A stretch of 64,000 nucleotides of DNA from Brevundimonas naejangsanensis (GTDB lineage Bacteria > Pseudomonadota > Alphaproteobacteria > Caulobacterales > Caulobacteraceae): the NCBI RefSeq assembly GCF_000635915.2, contig NZ_CP015614.1, positions 1,843,501 to 1,907,500 on the forward strand, in the 5' to 3' direction. Under the pieces are notes generated by a model. That model was not told the DNA's origin, did not search any database, and saw nothing but the letters and a program-made list of their open reading frames with translations. Shown piece after piece: positions 39,087 through 48,185 of the stretch. Each line of letters starts with the position of its first letter. Position 1 is the stretch's first letter. A program made the position numbers and the translations under genes.

Positions 39087-40664
39087 ATGAGCACGATGAA
39101 CACTGTCGGCCGTCCGACCGCCCCGAACGAAGGCCTGGACGCCAACTACACACCCGCCACCCTGACCGGCGGGCGCGGCCTGCTGCAGGATGAGCCGCTG
39201 ATCTTTGAAGGCGAAGGCTGGGGCAAGACCGGCGTTGACCTGCCTAAGCCCGCCACCGACGGCTCGGACCTGGGCGACCTAGTCCGCAAGGATCCGATCG
39301 GCCTGCCCGGCCTGTCCGAGCCCGAGGCCATGCGCCACTATGTGCGCCTGAGCCAGAAGAACCACGCCATCGACCTGGCCATCTATCCGCTGGGGTCGTG
39401 CACGATGAAGCACAACCCGCGCCTGAACGAGAAGATGGCGCGCCTGCCGGGCTTCTCGGACATCCACCCGCTGCAGCCGCAATCGACGGTGCAGGGCGCG
39501 CTGGAGCTGATGGACCAGTTGGCCCACTGGCTGACGACGCTGACGGGGATGCCCGCGGTGGCTCTGTCGCCCAAGGCCGGGGCCCACGGCGAGCTGTGCG
39601 GCCTGATGGCCATCCGCGCCGCCCATGAAGCCAAGGGCGAGCATGAGCAGCGCCGCAAGGTGCTGGTCCCGACCTCGGCCCACGGCACCAACCCGGCCAC
39701 CGCCGCCTTCGTCGGCTATTCGGTGGTCGAGGTCGCCCAGACCGACGACGGCCGCGTCGACGTGGCCGATCTGGCGTCCAAGCTGGGTCCGGACGTGGCG
39801 GCCATCATGGTCACCAACCCGAACACCTGCGGCCTGTTCGAGCGCGACATCCTGGAGATCAGCCGCCTGACCCACGAGGCGGGCGCCTACTTCTACTGCG
39901 ACGGCGCCAACTTCAACGCCATCGTCGGCCGGGTGCGCCCCGGCGACCTGGGCGTCGACGCCATGCACATCAACCTGCACAAGACCTTCTCGACGCCGCA
40001 CGGCGGCGGCGGGCCCGGCGCCGGTCCGGTGGTGCTGTCGGAAGCCCTGGCCCCGTTCGCGCCGGCCCCGTGGGTCGTGAACACCGGCGACGGCTACAAG
40101 TTGGTCGAGCGCGAGGAAGACGAGGCCGAACAGGCCTTCGGCCGTCTGTGCGCCTTCCAGGGACAGATGGGCATGTATGTGCGCGCCCTCAGCTACATGA
40201 TGAGCCACGGCTCGGACGGCCTGCGTCAGGTCGCCGAGGACGCGGTGCTGAACGCCAACTACATCAAGGCCCGCCTCGAGGACCTGATGAGCCCGGCCTT
40301 CCCCGAAGGCCCTTGCATGCACGAGGCCCTGTTCGACGACGAATGGCTGAAGGGCACGGACATCACCACGCTCGACTTCGCCAAGGCGATGATCGACGAA
40401 GGCTTCCACCCGATGACCATGTACTTCCCGCTGGTCGTCCACGGCGCCATGCTGATCGAGCCGACCGAGACGGAGTCCAAGGCCGAACTGGATCGCTTCA
40501 TCGAGGCCATGCGTCTGCTGGCAGGCGCCGCCAAGGCTGGCGACGTCGAACGCTTCAAGGGCGCGCCCTTCCATGCGCCCCTGCGGCGTCTGGACGAGAC
40601 CCGCGCCGCGCGCTCGCCGCGTCTGCGCTGGGCCGCCCCGGAAGGCTCGAACCGCGCGGGCTGA
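39087..40664 (+). CDS. gcvPB: Glycine dehydrogenase (decarboxylating) subunit 2
   Basis: The 525-residue product is the PLP-bearing half of the P protein. The Schiff-base Lys is in N-L-H-K-T-F-S-T-P-H-G-G-G-G-P-G, and the glycine-rich loop and G-S-C-T-M-K-H-N-P-R motif are present. Its start is 15 bases after gcvPA with AAGGGGAGA as ribosome site. A strong hairpin after the stop probably ends the operon. Confidence 0.95.
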   Translation: MSTMNTVGRPTAPNEGLDANYTPATLTGGRGLLQDEPLIFEGEGWGKTGVDLPKPATDGSDLGDLVRKDPIGLPGLSEPEAMRHYVRLSQKNHAIDLAIYPLGSCTMKHNPRLNEKMARLPGFSDIHPLQPQSTVQGALELMDQLAHWLTTLTGMPAVALSPKAGAHGELCGLMAIRAAHEAKGEHEQRRKVLVPTSAHGTNPATAAFVGYSVVEVAQTDDGRVDVADLASKLGPDVAAIMVTNPNTCGLFERDILEISRLTHEAGAYFYCDGANFNAIVGRVRPGDLGVDAMHINLHKTFSTPHGGGGPGAGPVVLSEALAPFAPAPWVVNTGDGYKLVEREEDEAEQAFGRLCAFQGQMGMYVRALSYMMSHGSDGLRQVAEDAVLNANYIKARLEDLMSPAFPEGPCMHEALFDDEWLKGTDITTLDFAKAMIDEGFHPMTMYFPLVVHGAMLIEPTETESKAELDRFIEAMRLLAGAAKAGDVERFKGAPFHAPLRRLDETRAARSPRLRWAAPEGSNRAG

Positions 40665-40689
40665 TCGCTCCCGCAAGCTGGGGTTCACG

Positions 40690-40719
40690 GAACGCCGTGT
40701 CTTTCAGGACACGGCGTTC
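40690..40719 (+). terminator. Hairpin terminator candidate after gcvPB
   Basis: A perfect 12-bp stem GAACGCCGTGTC/GACACGGCGTTC (40690-40701 and 40708-40719) closes a six-base loop. The following TGCATTTCTG is only weakly U-rich, so termination may be partial. Confidence 0.6.
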
Positions 40720-40820
40720 TGCATTTCTGAGCCGACTTACGAAAGCGTCATGGCGACGCCGCCTTTCGGCCTTGTCTCGTGCGTTTACTGATTGTCGGCC
40801 CTCCCTGGCCGCAATCTTGA

Positions 40821-41237
40821 TTGAGCCGCCGCCCTGTGACCCTGGTCCTGCCCTCTCTGAACCCGCCGCCGCCCCGTCTGGGGCTGGCGCGGCGCGTGCG
40901 CCGTCTGGCGCTGATGGGCGTGGGCTTCATCGTCATCCTGCTGGGCATATTGATCGCGCCCCTGCCCGGCCCCGGCGGCGTGCCCGTCATAGCCCTGGGT
41001 CTGGTGATCGTGCTGCGCAACTCCTGGTGGGCCAAGCGACAGTTCATCCGCGCCCAGCGCGCCCGGCCCAAATGGGTGTACCCCTTCCGCCGCCTGATGC
41101 GGAAAAAGCCCGAGATCGCCCCCGTCTTCTGGCAGCAGACCCTGCGCGCCGAAAAGATGGTGCTGCGCCGCCGTCGCCGCCCGCTGGCGCGCTTTCGTCG
41201 CCGCCTGCGCCGGGGCTGGCGCGCCTTCCGGCAATAA
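40821..41237 (+). CDS. PGPGW-type small membrane protein, basic tail
   Basis: A 138-residue protein from the TTG at 40821; a GTG at 40836 is equally possible. One or two membrane helices (about 32-60) carry the L-P-G-P-G-G-V-P motif typical of the putative transmembrane PGPGW family. The C-terminal third is strongly basic, with long Arg runs. Function unknown. Confidence 0.6.
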   Translation: MSRRPVTLVLPSLNPPPPRLGLARRVRRLALMGVGFIVILLGILIAPLPGPGGVPVIALGLVIVLRNSWWAKRQFIRAQRARPKWVYPFRRLMRKKPEIAPVFWQQTLRAEKMVLRRRRRPLARFRRRLRRGWRAFRQ

Positions 41238-41356
41238 AGGCCAAGCTAAGGCGAACACAGGAATGTGAACCGGGTTCACCCCCGAGCGTCCGTGAACGGC
41301 GTATGCTCCCCCTTGCGTAGTCACGAGGTTGATAGGCGTTGGGAGGCGCTGTTCAC

Positions 41357-41827
41357 ATGATGTCACGCGTAAAAAAGGGAATTATCGCCGGTTTCATCGC
41401 TACCGTCGTGGTTTCCGTGCTTGAGCTCGCCAATCTGTTCCTCAACCACCTGTTCGATCCCTTCCCTGGGGTCGTAGCCCGCATGTTCGGCATGCCGGGC
41501 AATATGGCGGCGGGATGGGCCATCCACCTGGTCATGGGCACCTTTGTGCTGGGGTCGCTGTTCGGCGTCCTCTATCCGCGACTACCGACGGCCACGCCCA
41601 TCACCAAGGGCATCGTCTTCGCCGTCGCCGCCTGGGTGGCGATGATGCTGGTCATCACTATGAGCGGCGATAACCGGACCTTCACCGGCTCGTCCGGCTT
41701 CGGCACAATCGGCTGGATGCTGGCGCTGCACATGGTCTTCGGCGGCGTCCTGGGCAATGCCTACGCCCGGCTGGTCGAACGTGAGAAGCGCGGCGCCGCG
41801 CCGATCGGAGCCGCTCCGGCCCATTAA
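41357..41827 (+). CDS. Hypothetical membrane protein with four helices
   Basis: Starting at ATG 41357 (ribosome site GGGAGG ten bases upstream) the product is 156 residues with about four hydrophobic segments near 8-28, 41-63, 72-97 and 114-137. I do not recognise a characterised family; the pattern is of the DUF6789-like kind seen in alphaproteobacterial genomes, but this is not firm. It stands alone before the convergent atp operon. Confidence 0.55.
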   Translation: MMSRVKKGIIAGFIATVVVSVLELANLFLNHLFDPFPGVVARMFGMPGNMAAGWAIHLVMGTFVLGSLFGVLYPRLPTATPITKGIVFAVAAWVAMMLVITMSGDNRTFTGSSGFGTIGWMLALHMVFGGVLGNAYARLVEREKRGAAPIGAAPAH

Positions 41828-41879
41828 CCGACAGTCTGAACCGTCCTGGATCCCGACAACCGGATCTTGAACAGCAAAA

Positions 41880-41915
41880 GGCCCCGCCGTCGCCGGCGGG
41901 GCCTGATGTTTTTTC
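41880..41915. terminator. Bidirectional intrinsic terminator between the membrane protein and atpF
   Basis: A perfect 10-bp stem GGCCCCGCCG/CGGCGGGGCC (41880-41889 and 41894-41903) with a TCGC loop. On the plus strand TGATGTTTTTTC follows; on the minus strand CTTTTGCTG follows. It can serve the convergent plus-strand gene and the atp operon. Confidence 0.85.
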
Positions 41916-41941
41916 GGGTCTGACTAAAACGCGCTCGGCGA

Positions 41942-42457
41942 TCAGTTCAGCTTGCCGCCGATCTGGCCGATGGCCTGGTCGAGCAGCGGGTCCGACTTGG
42001 CGTCGGCGATGCGGGCGGCCAGGATCTGTTGAGCGGCCTTGGCGGCCAGGTCTGCGGCGGCGGCCTTGACCTCTTGCGTGGCCTCGGCCTCGGCCTGGGC
42101 GATCCGGCGCTCGGCCAGAGCCTGACGGCGAGCGGTCGATTCCTCGATACGGGCCTTGGCTTCGGCTTCCAGACGCTTGGCGTCGGCTTCAGCCGTGGCC
42201 AGCAGGTCGGCGGCCTGAGCTTCAGCCTCGGCCTTCTCCTGACGGATCTGGGCCAGCATGGCTTCGGCTTCGGCGCGCAGGCGGGCGGCCTCGTCCAGGT
42301 CGCCCTGGATCTTGGCGGCCTTGGCGTCCAGGCTGGTCGCGACCAGCTTGGGCACGCCCGCCATCACCACGATGGCGATGAAGATCAGCAGGCCGACGGC
42401 GACCCACAGTTCAGGGTTGGCGACATCATAGAAATGGCCGGTCAGGAAGGCGGGCAT
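41942..42457 (-). CDS. atpF: F0F1 ATP synthase subunit b
   Basis: The 171-residue protein has an N-terminal membrane helix (about 13-35) and a long coiled coil rich in Ala, Glu and Lys (about 40-160), the peripheral stalk layout. The last gene of the atp F0 operon here. Together with b' it forms a heterodimeric stator as in photosynthetic and alphaproteobacterial ATP synthases. The start is two bases from the stop of the b' gene. Confidence 0.93.
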   Translation of the reverse strand: MPAFLTGHFYDVANPELWVAVGLLIFIAIVVMAGVPKLVATSLDAKAAKIQGDLDEAARLRAEAEAMLAQIRQEKAEAEAQAADLLATAEADAKRLEAEAKARIEESTARRQALAERRIAQAEAEATQEVKAAAADLAAKAAQQILAARIADAKSDPLLDQAIGQIGGKLN

Positions 42458-42458
42458 A

Positions 42459-43031
42459 TCAGGCGGCTCCCTTGATGGCGGCGGCCAGTTCAGCGTCGGT
42501 CGCGGCCTTGCCGGTCAGACGCTCGAGCATGGCGCCCGCCGCGTCCGAGGCGATGGTCGAGACGTTAGCCATGGCGGCGTCGCGGGTCTTGGCGATGGCG
42601 CCTTCGGCTTCGGCGATGCGCGCGTTGACCACGGCTTCATCGGCGGCCAGGCGTGCATTGAATTCTTCGGTGACGCGCTGCTTGGCGGCGACAGCGGTCG
42701 CGCGGGCGTCGGCGCGGGCCTTGTCCACCTCGGCGCGGGCGGCCTCGGCTTGAGCGGCCGCTTCGGTCTGGACCGAGCGGGCGGCGGCGATCGCGGTGTC
42801 GATCGTGTCGGCGCGTTCGTCCATCACCTTGCGCAGGCGCGGGGCGAAGACCTTGGCGACCAGGACGTACAGAAGGACGAACAGGATCAGCAGATAGCCG
42901 ATCTGGCCCGCCCAGTGCTGGAATTCGAACTGGGGCAGACCGCCCGAGGCATGCTCGGCCGTCGCCTGCGTCTCCGCATGGAGGTCGCCCGGCGCCGGGG
43001 TCTGAACGTCAAGTGTGGGTGTGCTGGCCAT
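42459..43031 (-). CDS. F0F1 ATP synthase subunit b'
   Basis: A 190-residue subunit with a longer hydrophilic N-terminus (1-40), a membrane helix (45-65, with Q-I-G-Y-L-L-I-L-F) and a long coiled coil. Being upstream of a second b gene it is the b' subunit (AtpF' or AtpG by some conventions). The two form the stator stalk. Confidence 0.92.
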   Translation of the reverse strand: MASTPTLDVQTPAPGDLHAETQATAEHASGGLPQFEFQHWAGQIGYLLILFVLLYVLVAKVFAPRLRKVMDERADTIDTAIAAARSVQTEAAAQAEAARAEVDKARADARATAVAAKQRVTEEFNARLAADEAVVNARIAEAEGAIAKTRDAAMANVSTIASDAAGAMLERLTGKAATDAELAAAIKGAA

Positions 43032-43111
43032 GAACCGTCTTCGCTAGATCAGGACAGCGGCGCGCAGGTCAGGCCCGCGCGCCGCCGATTCTGAGAGATC
43101 GTGGGCTGGGA

Positions 43112-43336
43112 TCAGCCGAAGATCATCAGGACGCCCAGCACGAAGGCTAGGATGCCCAGGGCTTCGGCCAGAGCCGCGCCGACGAACAGGTTGCCGACTT
43201 GCGAGGCGGCAGCAGCCGGGTTGCGCAGAGCGCCGGCCAGGAAGTTGCCGAAGATGTTGCCGACGGCCAGGGCCGAGCCGATCATGCCGAGGGTGGCCAG
43301 ACCAGCGCCGATGTACTTAGCGGCTTCAGCGTCCAT
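43112..43336 (-). CDS. atpE: F0F1 ATP synthase subunit c
   Basis: A 74-residue hairpin of two membrane helices joined by the R-N-P loop (38-40). The proton-binding Glu58 is in A-L-A-E-A-L-G. It builds the rotor ring. The gene lies between atpB and the b' gene. Confidence 0.96.
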   Translation of the reverse strand: MDAEAAKYIGAGLATLGMIGSALAVGNIFGNFLAGALRNPAAAASQVGNLFVGAALAEALGILAFVLGVLMIFG

Positions 43337-43394
43337 GATGATTTCCTAATTTCTTGGAGCGTTGGAGGGTAGGGTTACGAACTGAACTCAAGCC

Positions 43395-44183
43395 TTAGTG
43401 GCCATCGCCCAGGTTGACCACATCATTGAGGTAGATGCAGGTCAGAACGGTGAAAACGAAGGCCTGAAGGAAGGCCACCAGGAACTCGAGCGCCGTCATC
43501 GCCACGACCATGCCCAGCGACAGGGCCGCCACCGGGATGAAGGCGTAGGCCAGGCCGCCGGTGACGATGGCCACCGCGCCCAGTTGAACGACGAACTGGG
43601 CGAAGATCTTCAGCGCCACGTGACCGCCCAGCATGTTGCCGAACAGACGAAGAGCCAGGGTGGCCGGGCGCAGCAGGAAGGAGACGAACTCGATCAGGCC
43701 GACGACGGGGCGCAGCAGCAGCGGCGCGCCTGCGGGCCAGAACAGCTTCAGGAAGCCGACGCCGTTCTTGACCAGACCGACCACGACAACCGTCAGGAAG
43801 GAGATCAGGCCCAGGGTGACGGTCACGGCCAGTTGCGAGGTGGCGGTGAAGGTCAGGAACATGCCCAGCAGGTTCATCGACAGCACCATCAGGAACATGG
43901 TGAAGGCGAAGGGGAAGTACTTGCGGCCTTCGTGCCCGATGATGGAGTTGGCCAGGTTGTCGACCATGCCGAACAGGCTCTCGCCCGCCGCTTGCATCCG
44001 GCCCGGCACCACCTTGGCGCCCGAGGTCGCCAGGGCCAGGAAGCCCACCACGCCGGCGAAGGCGATGGTCATGGCCACGTGCGAATTGGTGATCGCGATC
44101 ACCTGCTCGCCCAGGACGGGAACATTGACCGTGCCGAACTCTACGAGCGGCTTGACCTCAAATTGTTCAATCGGACCGGCCAT
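43395..44183 (-). CDS. atpB: F0F1 ATP synthase subunit a
   Basis: A 262-residue membrane protein with five to six spans; the essential Arg is in A-L-R-L-F-G-N-M-L-G-G-H. It forms the proton half-channels with the c ring. It follows atpI by five bases on the minus strand. Confidence 0.95.
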   Translation of the reverse strand: MAGPIEQFEVKPLVEFGTVNVPVLGEQVIAITNSHVAMTIAFAGVVGFLALATSGAKVVPGRMQAAGESLFGMVDNLANSIIGHEGRKYFPFAFTMFLMVLSMNLLGMFLTFTATSQLAVTVTLGLISFLTVVVVGLVKNGVGFLKLFWPAGAPLLLRPVVGLIEFVSFLLRPATLALRLFGNMLGGHVALKIFAQFVVQLGAVAIVTGGLAYAFIPVAALSLGMVVAMTALEFLVAFLQAFVFTVLTCIYLNDVVNLGDGH

Positions 44184-44188
44184 TAAGC

Positions 44189-44560
44189 CTATCGTTCCCT
44201 GTTTTCTTCGTCAGCCTCGACGATAGGTTCGCCCTGTTGGGGCAAACCCGCCGCCTTGGCCTGCGCCATCAGCCGGTTGGCTGTGCGGCGCGCCATATAA
44301 ACCGATAAGGCGAAGCCCAGAAGGACCCCGCCCACAACGCCTATCGGCGTCGTCCCGAACAGCCGGTCGACGCCAAAACCAAGTGCAAGACCGATCAGCA
44401 CCCCGCCCAGCAGCTCGGCGATGATGCGATAGGCCTGGCCGACCACCTTCTGCGCAGCGACCTCGACGGACTTGTCCGCCTGAACCTTCGCCTCCAGCGC
44501 GGATGCGCTTTGGTGGAGGCGTTTGATCGCCTCTTCGCGCGATTCCTTCGTCGGGGACAT
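44189..44560 (-). CDS. atpI: AtpI/AtpZ-family ATP synthase accessory protein
   Basis: The 123-residue protein has two membrane helices (about 46-65 and 71-92) framed by a charged N-terminal helix and a basic tail. Position at the head of the F0 operon identifies it as AtpI. It helps assemble the c ring in relatives. Confidence 0.88.
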   Translation of the reverse strand: MSPTKESREEAIKRLHQSASALEAKVQADKSVEVAAQKVVGQAYRIIAELLGGVLIGLALGFGVDRLFGTTPIGVVGGVLLGFALSVYMARRTANRLMAQAKAAGLPQQGEPIVEADEENRER

Positions 44561-44713
44561 GGGCCTGTTTGGTCAGCGCCCGGCCGGGGCCGGATCGGGT
44601 CTGAATTTCGGCGCGGAACCTATAGGCGGGAGGCCTTCAGGTCAAGGCGGCCTCCTTGGGACTTAAGTCCATGAGTTTTCGCGGTTTCTTGCGGGCGCGA
44701 CGATCCGTCCCGG

Positions 44714-45394
44714 CTAAGGTTGCGACTCTTCGTCCTCGCTGATGAAATCCTGGGCGAATTCGGGGGTCTCGCCGTCCAGTCCCGTCAGCAGATCCTCGCC
44801 CTCGTCGTCGCCGGCGCGCGAGGGGTCCGGCACCTCGAAACCGACCGGCATGGACAGGTCCAGCAGGCCCGCCGCCTTCATCTCCTGCACGCCCGGCAGG
44901 TCATAGAGGCTCGCCAGGCTGAAATGCTCCAGGAAGCGGTCGGTCGTGGCGTAGGTCACCGGCCGTCCGGGCGTACGGCGCCGCCCGCGCAGGCGCACGA
45001 AGTCCATCTCCAGCAGCAGGTCCAGCGTGCCCTTCGACAGAGAGACGCCGCGCACGCTCTCGATCTCGGCGCGCGTGCAGGGCTGGTGATAGGCGATGAT
45101 GGCCAGGGTCTCGAGCGCGGCCTTGGACAGGCGACGCGGCTCCTCGCGCTCCTCGGTCATCAGGAAGCCGAGATCAGGGGCTGTGCGGAACCGCCAGCGC
45201 TCGGCCACGCAGTCCAGCTCGACGCCCCGGCCCTGATAGCGTTCCTGAAGGGCGGTCAGCGCCCCGCCGACGTCGGCGCCTTGCGGCAGGCGCCGCGCGA
45301 TCTCGGCCAGCGACAAGGGGGCGGCGGCCGCGAACAGCAGGGCCTCGACGCGGCGCTCGATCTCCAAATGGTCGGGGGTGAAGTCGAGGGTCAC
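44714..45394 (-). CDS. scpB: Segregation and condensation protein B
   Basis: The frame is open to 45439, but the GTG at 45394 overlaps the scpA stop (GTGA) and gives 226 residues, typical for ScpB. Winged-helix motifs are present: V-E-A-L-L-F-A-A-A-A-P-L near the start and L-A-I-I-A-Y-H-Q-P-C-T-R-A-E-I-E in the middle, then G-R-P-V-T-Y-A-T-T. With ScpA and SMC it forms the condensin that organises the chromosome. Confidence 0.92.
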   Translation of the reverse strand: MTLDFTPDHLEIERRVEALLFAAAAPLSLAEIARRLPQGADVGGALTALQERYQGRGVELDCVAERWRFRTAPDLGFLMTEEREEPRRLSKAALETLAIIAYHQPCTRAEIESVRGVSLSKGTLDLLLEMDFVRLRGRRRTPGRPVTYATTDRFLEHFSLASLYDLPGVQEMKAAGLLDLSMPVGFEVPDPSRAGDDEGEDLLTGLDGETPEFAQDFISEDEESQP

Positions 45395-46215
45395 GGCGTC
45401 AACTCCAGGGGCTGGCCCAGCCCTCTGCGCTTCAGCCACACCGCGTCGAATGGCCGCTCCTGGCGGATGTCCATGCCGCCCTCCTTCACCAGCTCAAGGC
45501 TGGCCGACAGGGTGGAGGCGGTATAGCTGGCCTGGCTCGGCCCCTCCTGCCCGTCCGGCTTCTGCGGCGCGACGCGCTCCAGCGGCGTCCATTCGGCCAG
45601 GCGCGGCATGATCTCGCGCAGCCAGTCGCGCGCGGCCTCCAGCTGGAAGGCCTCGACCCGCTGGCCGGGAGCGTATTTGCGGCGCTCCTCGCGGCGGCGT
45701 TGGGCGACATAGGCGCTCATCAGTTCATAGAGGCTGGCGTCCACCCGGTCTGACGGGATGATGACCGTCGCCTGAGGGTCGCCGCGCGTGAAAACGTCGC
45801 GCTTCAACTGCGGGCGGCCGGTGATGGCCTCGACCGCTGTGCGCATGGCCTCCAGCTTCTGCAGACGGAAGGCCAGGGCGGCGGCGATCTCTTCGGCGGG
45901 CGGCTCCTCCGGCTTGTCCTTCTCGTTTCGCGGGATCAGCAGGCGCGACTTCAAATAGGCCAGCCACGACGCCATCACGAGGTAGTCGGCCGCCAGCGCG
46001 AAATTCCTCCGCCGCGCCTCATGCACGAAGGCTAGATACTGTTCCGCCAGACGGGTGATGGACAGCTTCAGCAGGTCCACCTTCTGCGTCCGCGCCAGGG
46101 CCAGAAGGACGTGCAGCGGGCCTTCATAACCCTCCAGATCGACGACGAAGGCCTCCTGCGCCTCGACCTGTTCGACAGCGGTGAAGTCGAGATTCGGCTG
46201 GAAGGCCTCGCTCAT
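45391..46215 (-). CDS. scpA: Segregation and condensation protein A
   Basis: The 274-residue kleisin has the N-terminal Y-E-G-P-L-H-V-L-L-A-L near 29, followed by D-Y-L-V-M-A-S-W-L-A-Y-L-K-S-R-L-L-I, both diagnostic. It bridges the SMC heads. Overlaps scpB by four bases and lies 16 bases after nagZ on the same strand. Confidence 0.94.
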   Translation of the reverse strand: MSEAFQPNLDFTAVEQVEAQEAFVVDLEGYEGPLHVLLALARTQKVDLLKLSITRLAEQYLAFVHEARRRNFALAADYLVMASWLAYLKSRLLIPRNEKDKPEEPPAEEIAAALAFRLQKLEAMRTAVEAITGRPQLKRDVFTRGDPQATVIIPSDRVDASLYELMSAYVAQRRREERRKYAPGQRVEAFQLEAARDWLREIMPRLAEWTPLERVAPQKPDGQEGPSQASYTASTLSASLELVKEGGMDIRQERPFDAVWLKRRGLGQPLELTP

Positions 46216-46231
46216 GCGCCCTCCCCGGCGA

Positions 46232-47281
46232 TCACCCTTGCGCCTCGCCCACGTCCGGCCCCTTGGCGGCGTCGAAGCGGCCGCTCAGGGCCGCCTCCAG
46301 CCGGGCGCGGCCCTCGGCGACATCCAGCGGCTCGGGCGCGCGGACTATGCGGTTCAGCGCGGCCTCGGCGCGGCGCCTGGCCTCGCCTTTCAGCTTCTTC
46401 GTCCCCTCGGCGACGGCCGCCATCTCCGCCAGGTCGCCGTTGCAGTGGAGCACCACGTCGCAGCCCGCCTTCAGCGACTGTTCGGCGCGCTCGGTCAGGC
46501 TGCCCGACAGGGCCTGCATCGACAGGTCATCGGACATGATGAGCCCCGAGAAGCCCAGCCGCTCGCGCATCAGGCGGATCGCCTTCTTGGAGGTGGTGGC
46601 CGGGCGCTTGGCGTCGACGGCGGTGAAGACTACGTGCGCCGTCATCGCCATCGGCATGTCCGACAGAGCCTTGAACGGGGCGAAGTCCCAGGCGTCCAGG
46701 TCCTCGATCGCCGTCTCGACCACCGGCAGGTCGTGGTGGCTGTCCGAGAAGGCGCGGCCGTGGCCGGGAATATGCTTGATGATCGGCAGGACGCCGCCCG
46801 CCAGCAGCCCTTCCGCCGCCGCGCGGCCCAGTTGGGTCACGGTCGCCGGATCCTGAGCGTAGGCGCGGTCGCCGATGATGTCGTGGGCGCCCGGCACCGG
46901 CACGTCCAGCACCGGGACGCAGTCGACCGTTATGCCCAGTTCGCGCAGGTCATGGGCGATCAGCCGCGCGCCCAGCCGCACCAGTTCGCGCGCCGCCGCC
47001 GGATCGTTGGTCGCCTTCAGATAGGCGGCGCCCGGCGGATATTTGGGCCAGTGCGGCGGGCCGAGGCGCTGGACCCGGCCGCCCTCCTGATCGATCAGCA
47101 CCGGGGCGTCGTCGCGCCCCACGCTGTCGCGCAGCTCGGAAACCAGCGCCTTGACCTGTTCGGGGCTGTCCACATTGCGGCGGAACAGGATGAAGCCCCA
47201 CGGCTTGGCCTCGGCGTAGAAGGCGCGCTCCTCCGCCGTCAGCCGGTGGCCGGAACAGCCGTAGATGGCGGCGGAGGTCAT
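46232..47281 (-). CDS. nagZ: Beta-N-acetylhexosaminidase (GH3, NagZ type)
   Basis: A 349-residue cytoplasmic GH3 glycosidase. The NagZ catalytic loop K-H-I-P-G-H-G-R-A-F-S-D-S-H-H-D-L-P carries the Asp/His acid pair, and I-M-S-D-D-L-S-M has the nucleophile Asp. It trims N-acetylglucosamine from anhydro-muropeptides in peptidoglycan recycling. It follows the SPOR-protein gene by 14 bases, a cell-wall themed pairing. Confidence 0.94.
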   Translation of the reverse strand: MTSAAIYGCSGHRLTAEERAFYAEAKPWGFILFRRNVDSPEQVKALVSELRDSVGRDDAPVLIDQEGGRVQRLGPPHWPKYPPGAAYLKATNDPAAARELVRLGARLIAHDLRELGITVDCVPVLDVPVPGAHDIIGDRAYAQDPATVTQLGRAAAEGLLAGGVLPIIKHIPGHGRAFSDSHHDLPVVETAIEDLDAWDFAPFKALSDMPMAMTAHVVFTAVDAKRPATTSKKAIRLMRERLGFSGLIMSDDLSMQALSGSLTERAEQSLKAGCDVVLHCNGDLAEMAAVAEGTKKLKGEARRRAEAALNRIVRAPEPLDVAEGRARLEAALSGRFDAAKGPDVGEAQG

Positions 47282-47295
47282 GTTGCGCTCGCCCC

Positions 47296-48099
47296 TTAGC
47301 GGACGATGCAGTCGCGGCCCGCAGCCTTCAGCGCATTGCAGAAGGCGACGGCGCGTTCACGGCTCATGCCGGTGAAGGTGGTGCGGTAGACGGTCGAACC
47401 GTTGGAGGCGGTGACTTCCTGAACGCGCTTCTCGGCGCCCGAGGCGTACTGGCCGAAGCGGGCGGCGACGGCGGCGTATTCGCGGTCGGCGATGGCGGTC
47501 GAGGAGAAGGCGCCGATCTGCACGCCGGACGATCCGCCCGTCGCAGCCGGAGCGGGTGCGGGCGCCGGAGCCTTCGTCGCCGGAGCAGGCGTTACGGGCG
47601 CAGGCGCGGCCGGGGCCTTGGCCGCCGGTGCGGGCGCGGCGGGCGGCGGGGTCGAGGACTCGACCGGCGCGGCCGGGGTCGTCGGCGCGGGGCGCGGCAG
47701 CACCTCTTCCGGACCGGGGGTGAAGGTCGGCGCGGCGTCGCTCGGCTCGCCGCCGTCGCGATAGACGCGGATGTCGGCCTCCGGGTCGATCGGCTGCGCG
47801 TCCAGCGGCGCCTCGACCTTCATGCTTTCGACCGGGGTTCCAACGGCTGGCGGCGCGTCCGTCGAGGAACGCACGCCCGAGCGGTAGAAGACCACCACGG
47901 CCACGATCAGCAGAAGCAGGACGATGGCGCTGATGATCAGGGTGATCGGCGGCGACTTGGCGGCCGGCGCCCGACGCGGGTCATAGCCGCCGCGCGTGAA
48001 GGGCAGGTCGTCGTCGGTCGGCGGCGTGTAAGCGCCTCGGTCCCGGCCCCCATTCGGCCCAGCGTTGGGGTTGCCTCGGTGATCGTCGTCGTAGGACAT
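47296..48099 (-). CDS. SPOR-domain membrane protein
   Basis: The 267-residue protein is cytoplasmic at its N-terminus (1-50, Gly/Asp/Arg-rich), has one membrane helix (about 52-70), a long Pro/Ala/Thr-rich periplasmic linker (120-190) and a C-terminal SPOR domain (about 193-267, beginning V-Q-I-G-A-F-S-S). SPOR domains bind denuded glycan strands at the division septum. Operon with nagZ and the scp genes. Confidence 0.9.
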   Translation of the reverse strand: MSYDDDHRGNPNAGPNGGRDRGAYTPPTDDDLPFTRGGYDPRRAPAAKSPPITLIISAIVLLLLIVAVVVFYRSGVRSSTDAPPAVGTPVESMKVEAPLDAQPIDPEADIRVYRDGGEPSDAAPTFTPGPEEVLPRPAPTTPAAPVESSTPPPAAPAPAAKAPAAPAPVTPAPATKAPAPAPAPAATGGSSGVQIGAFSSTAIADREYAAVAARFGQYASGAEKRVQEVTASNGSTVYRTTFTGMSRERAVAFCNALKAAGRDCIVR

Positions 48100-48185
48100 G
48101 GGTCGCGCCTTGGTGGTCGTGGGACACGCGCGCGAATCGGCGCGCGTCGGCGCTCAGTCTAACGCGCCGTGAAGCCCTTCTCGAA

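Noticed and set aside
44629-44655. Hairpin GGAGGCC/GGCCTCC between scpB and atpI as terminator
   Set aside because: Neither strand has a U-run after the stem, and both flanking genes are on the same strand with a normal gap.
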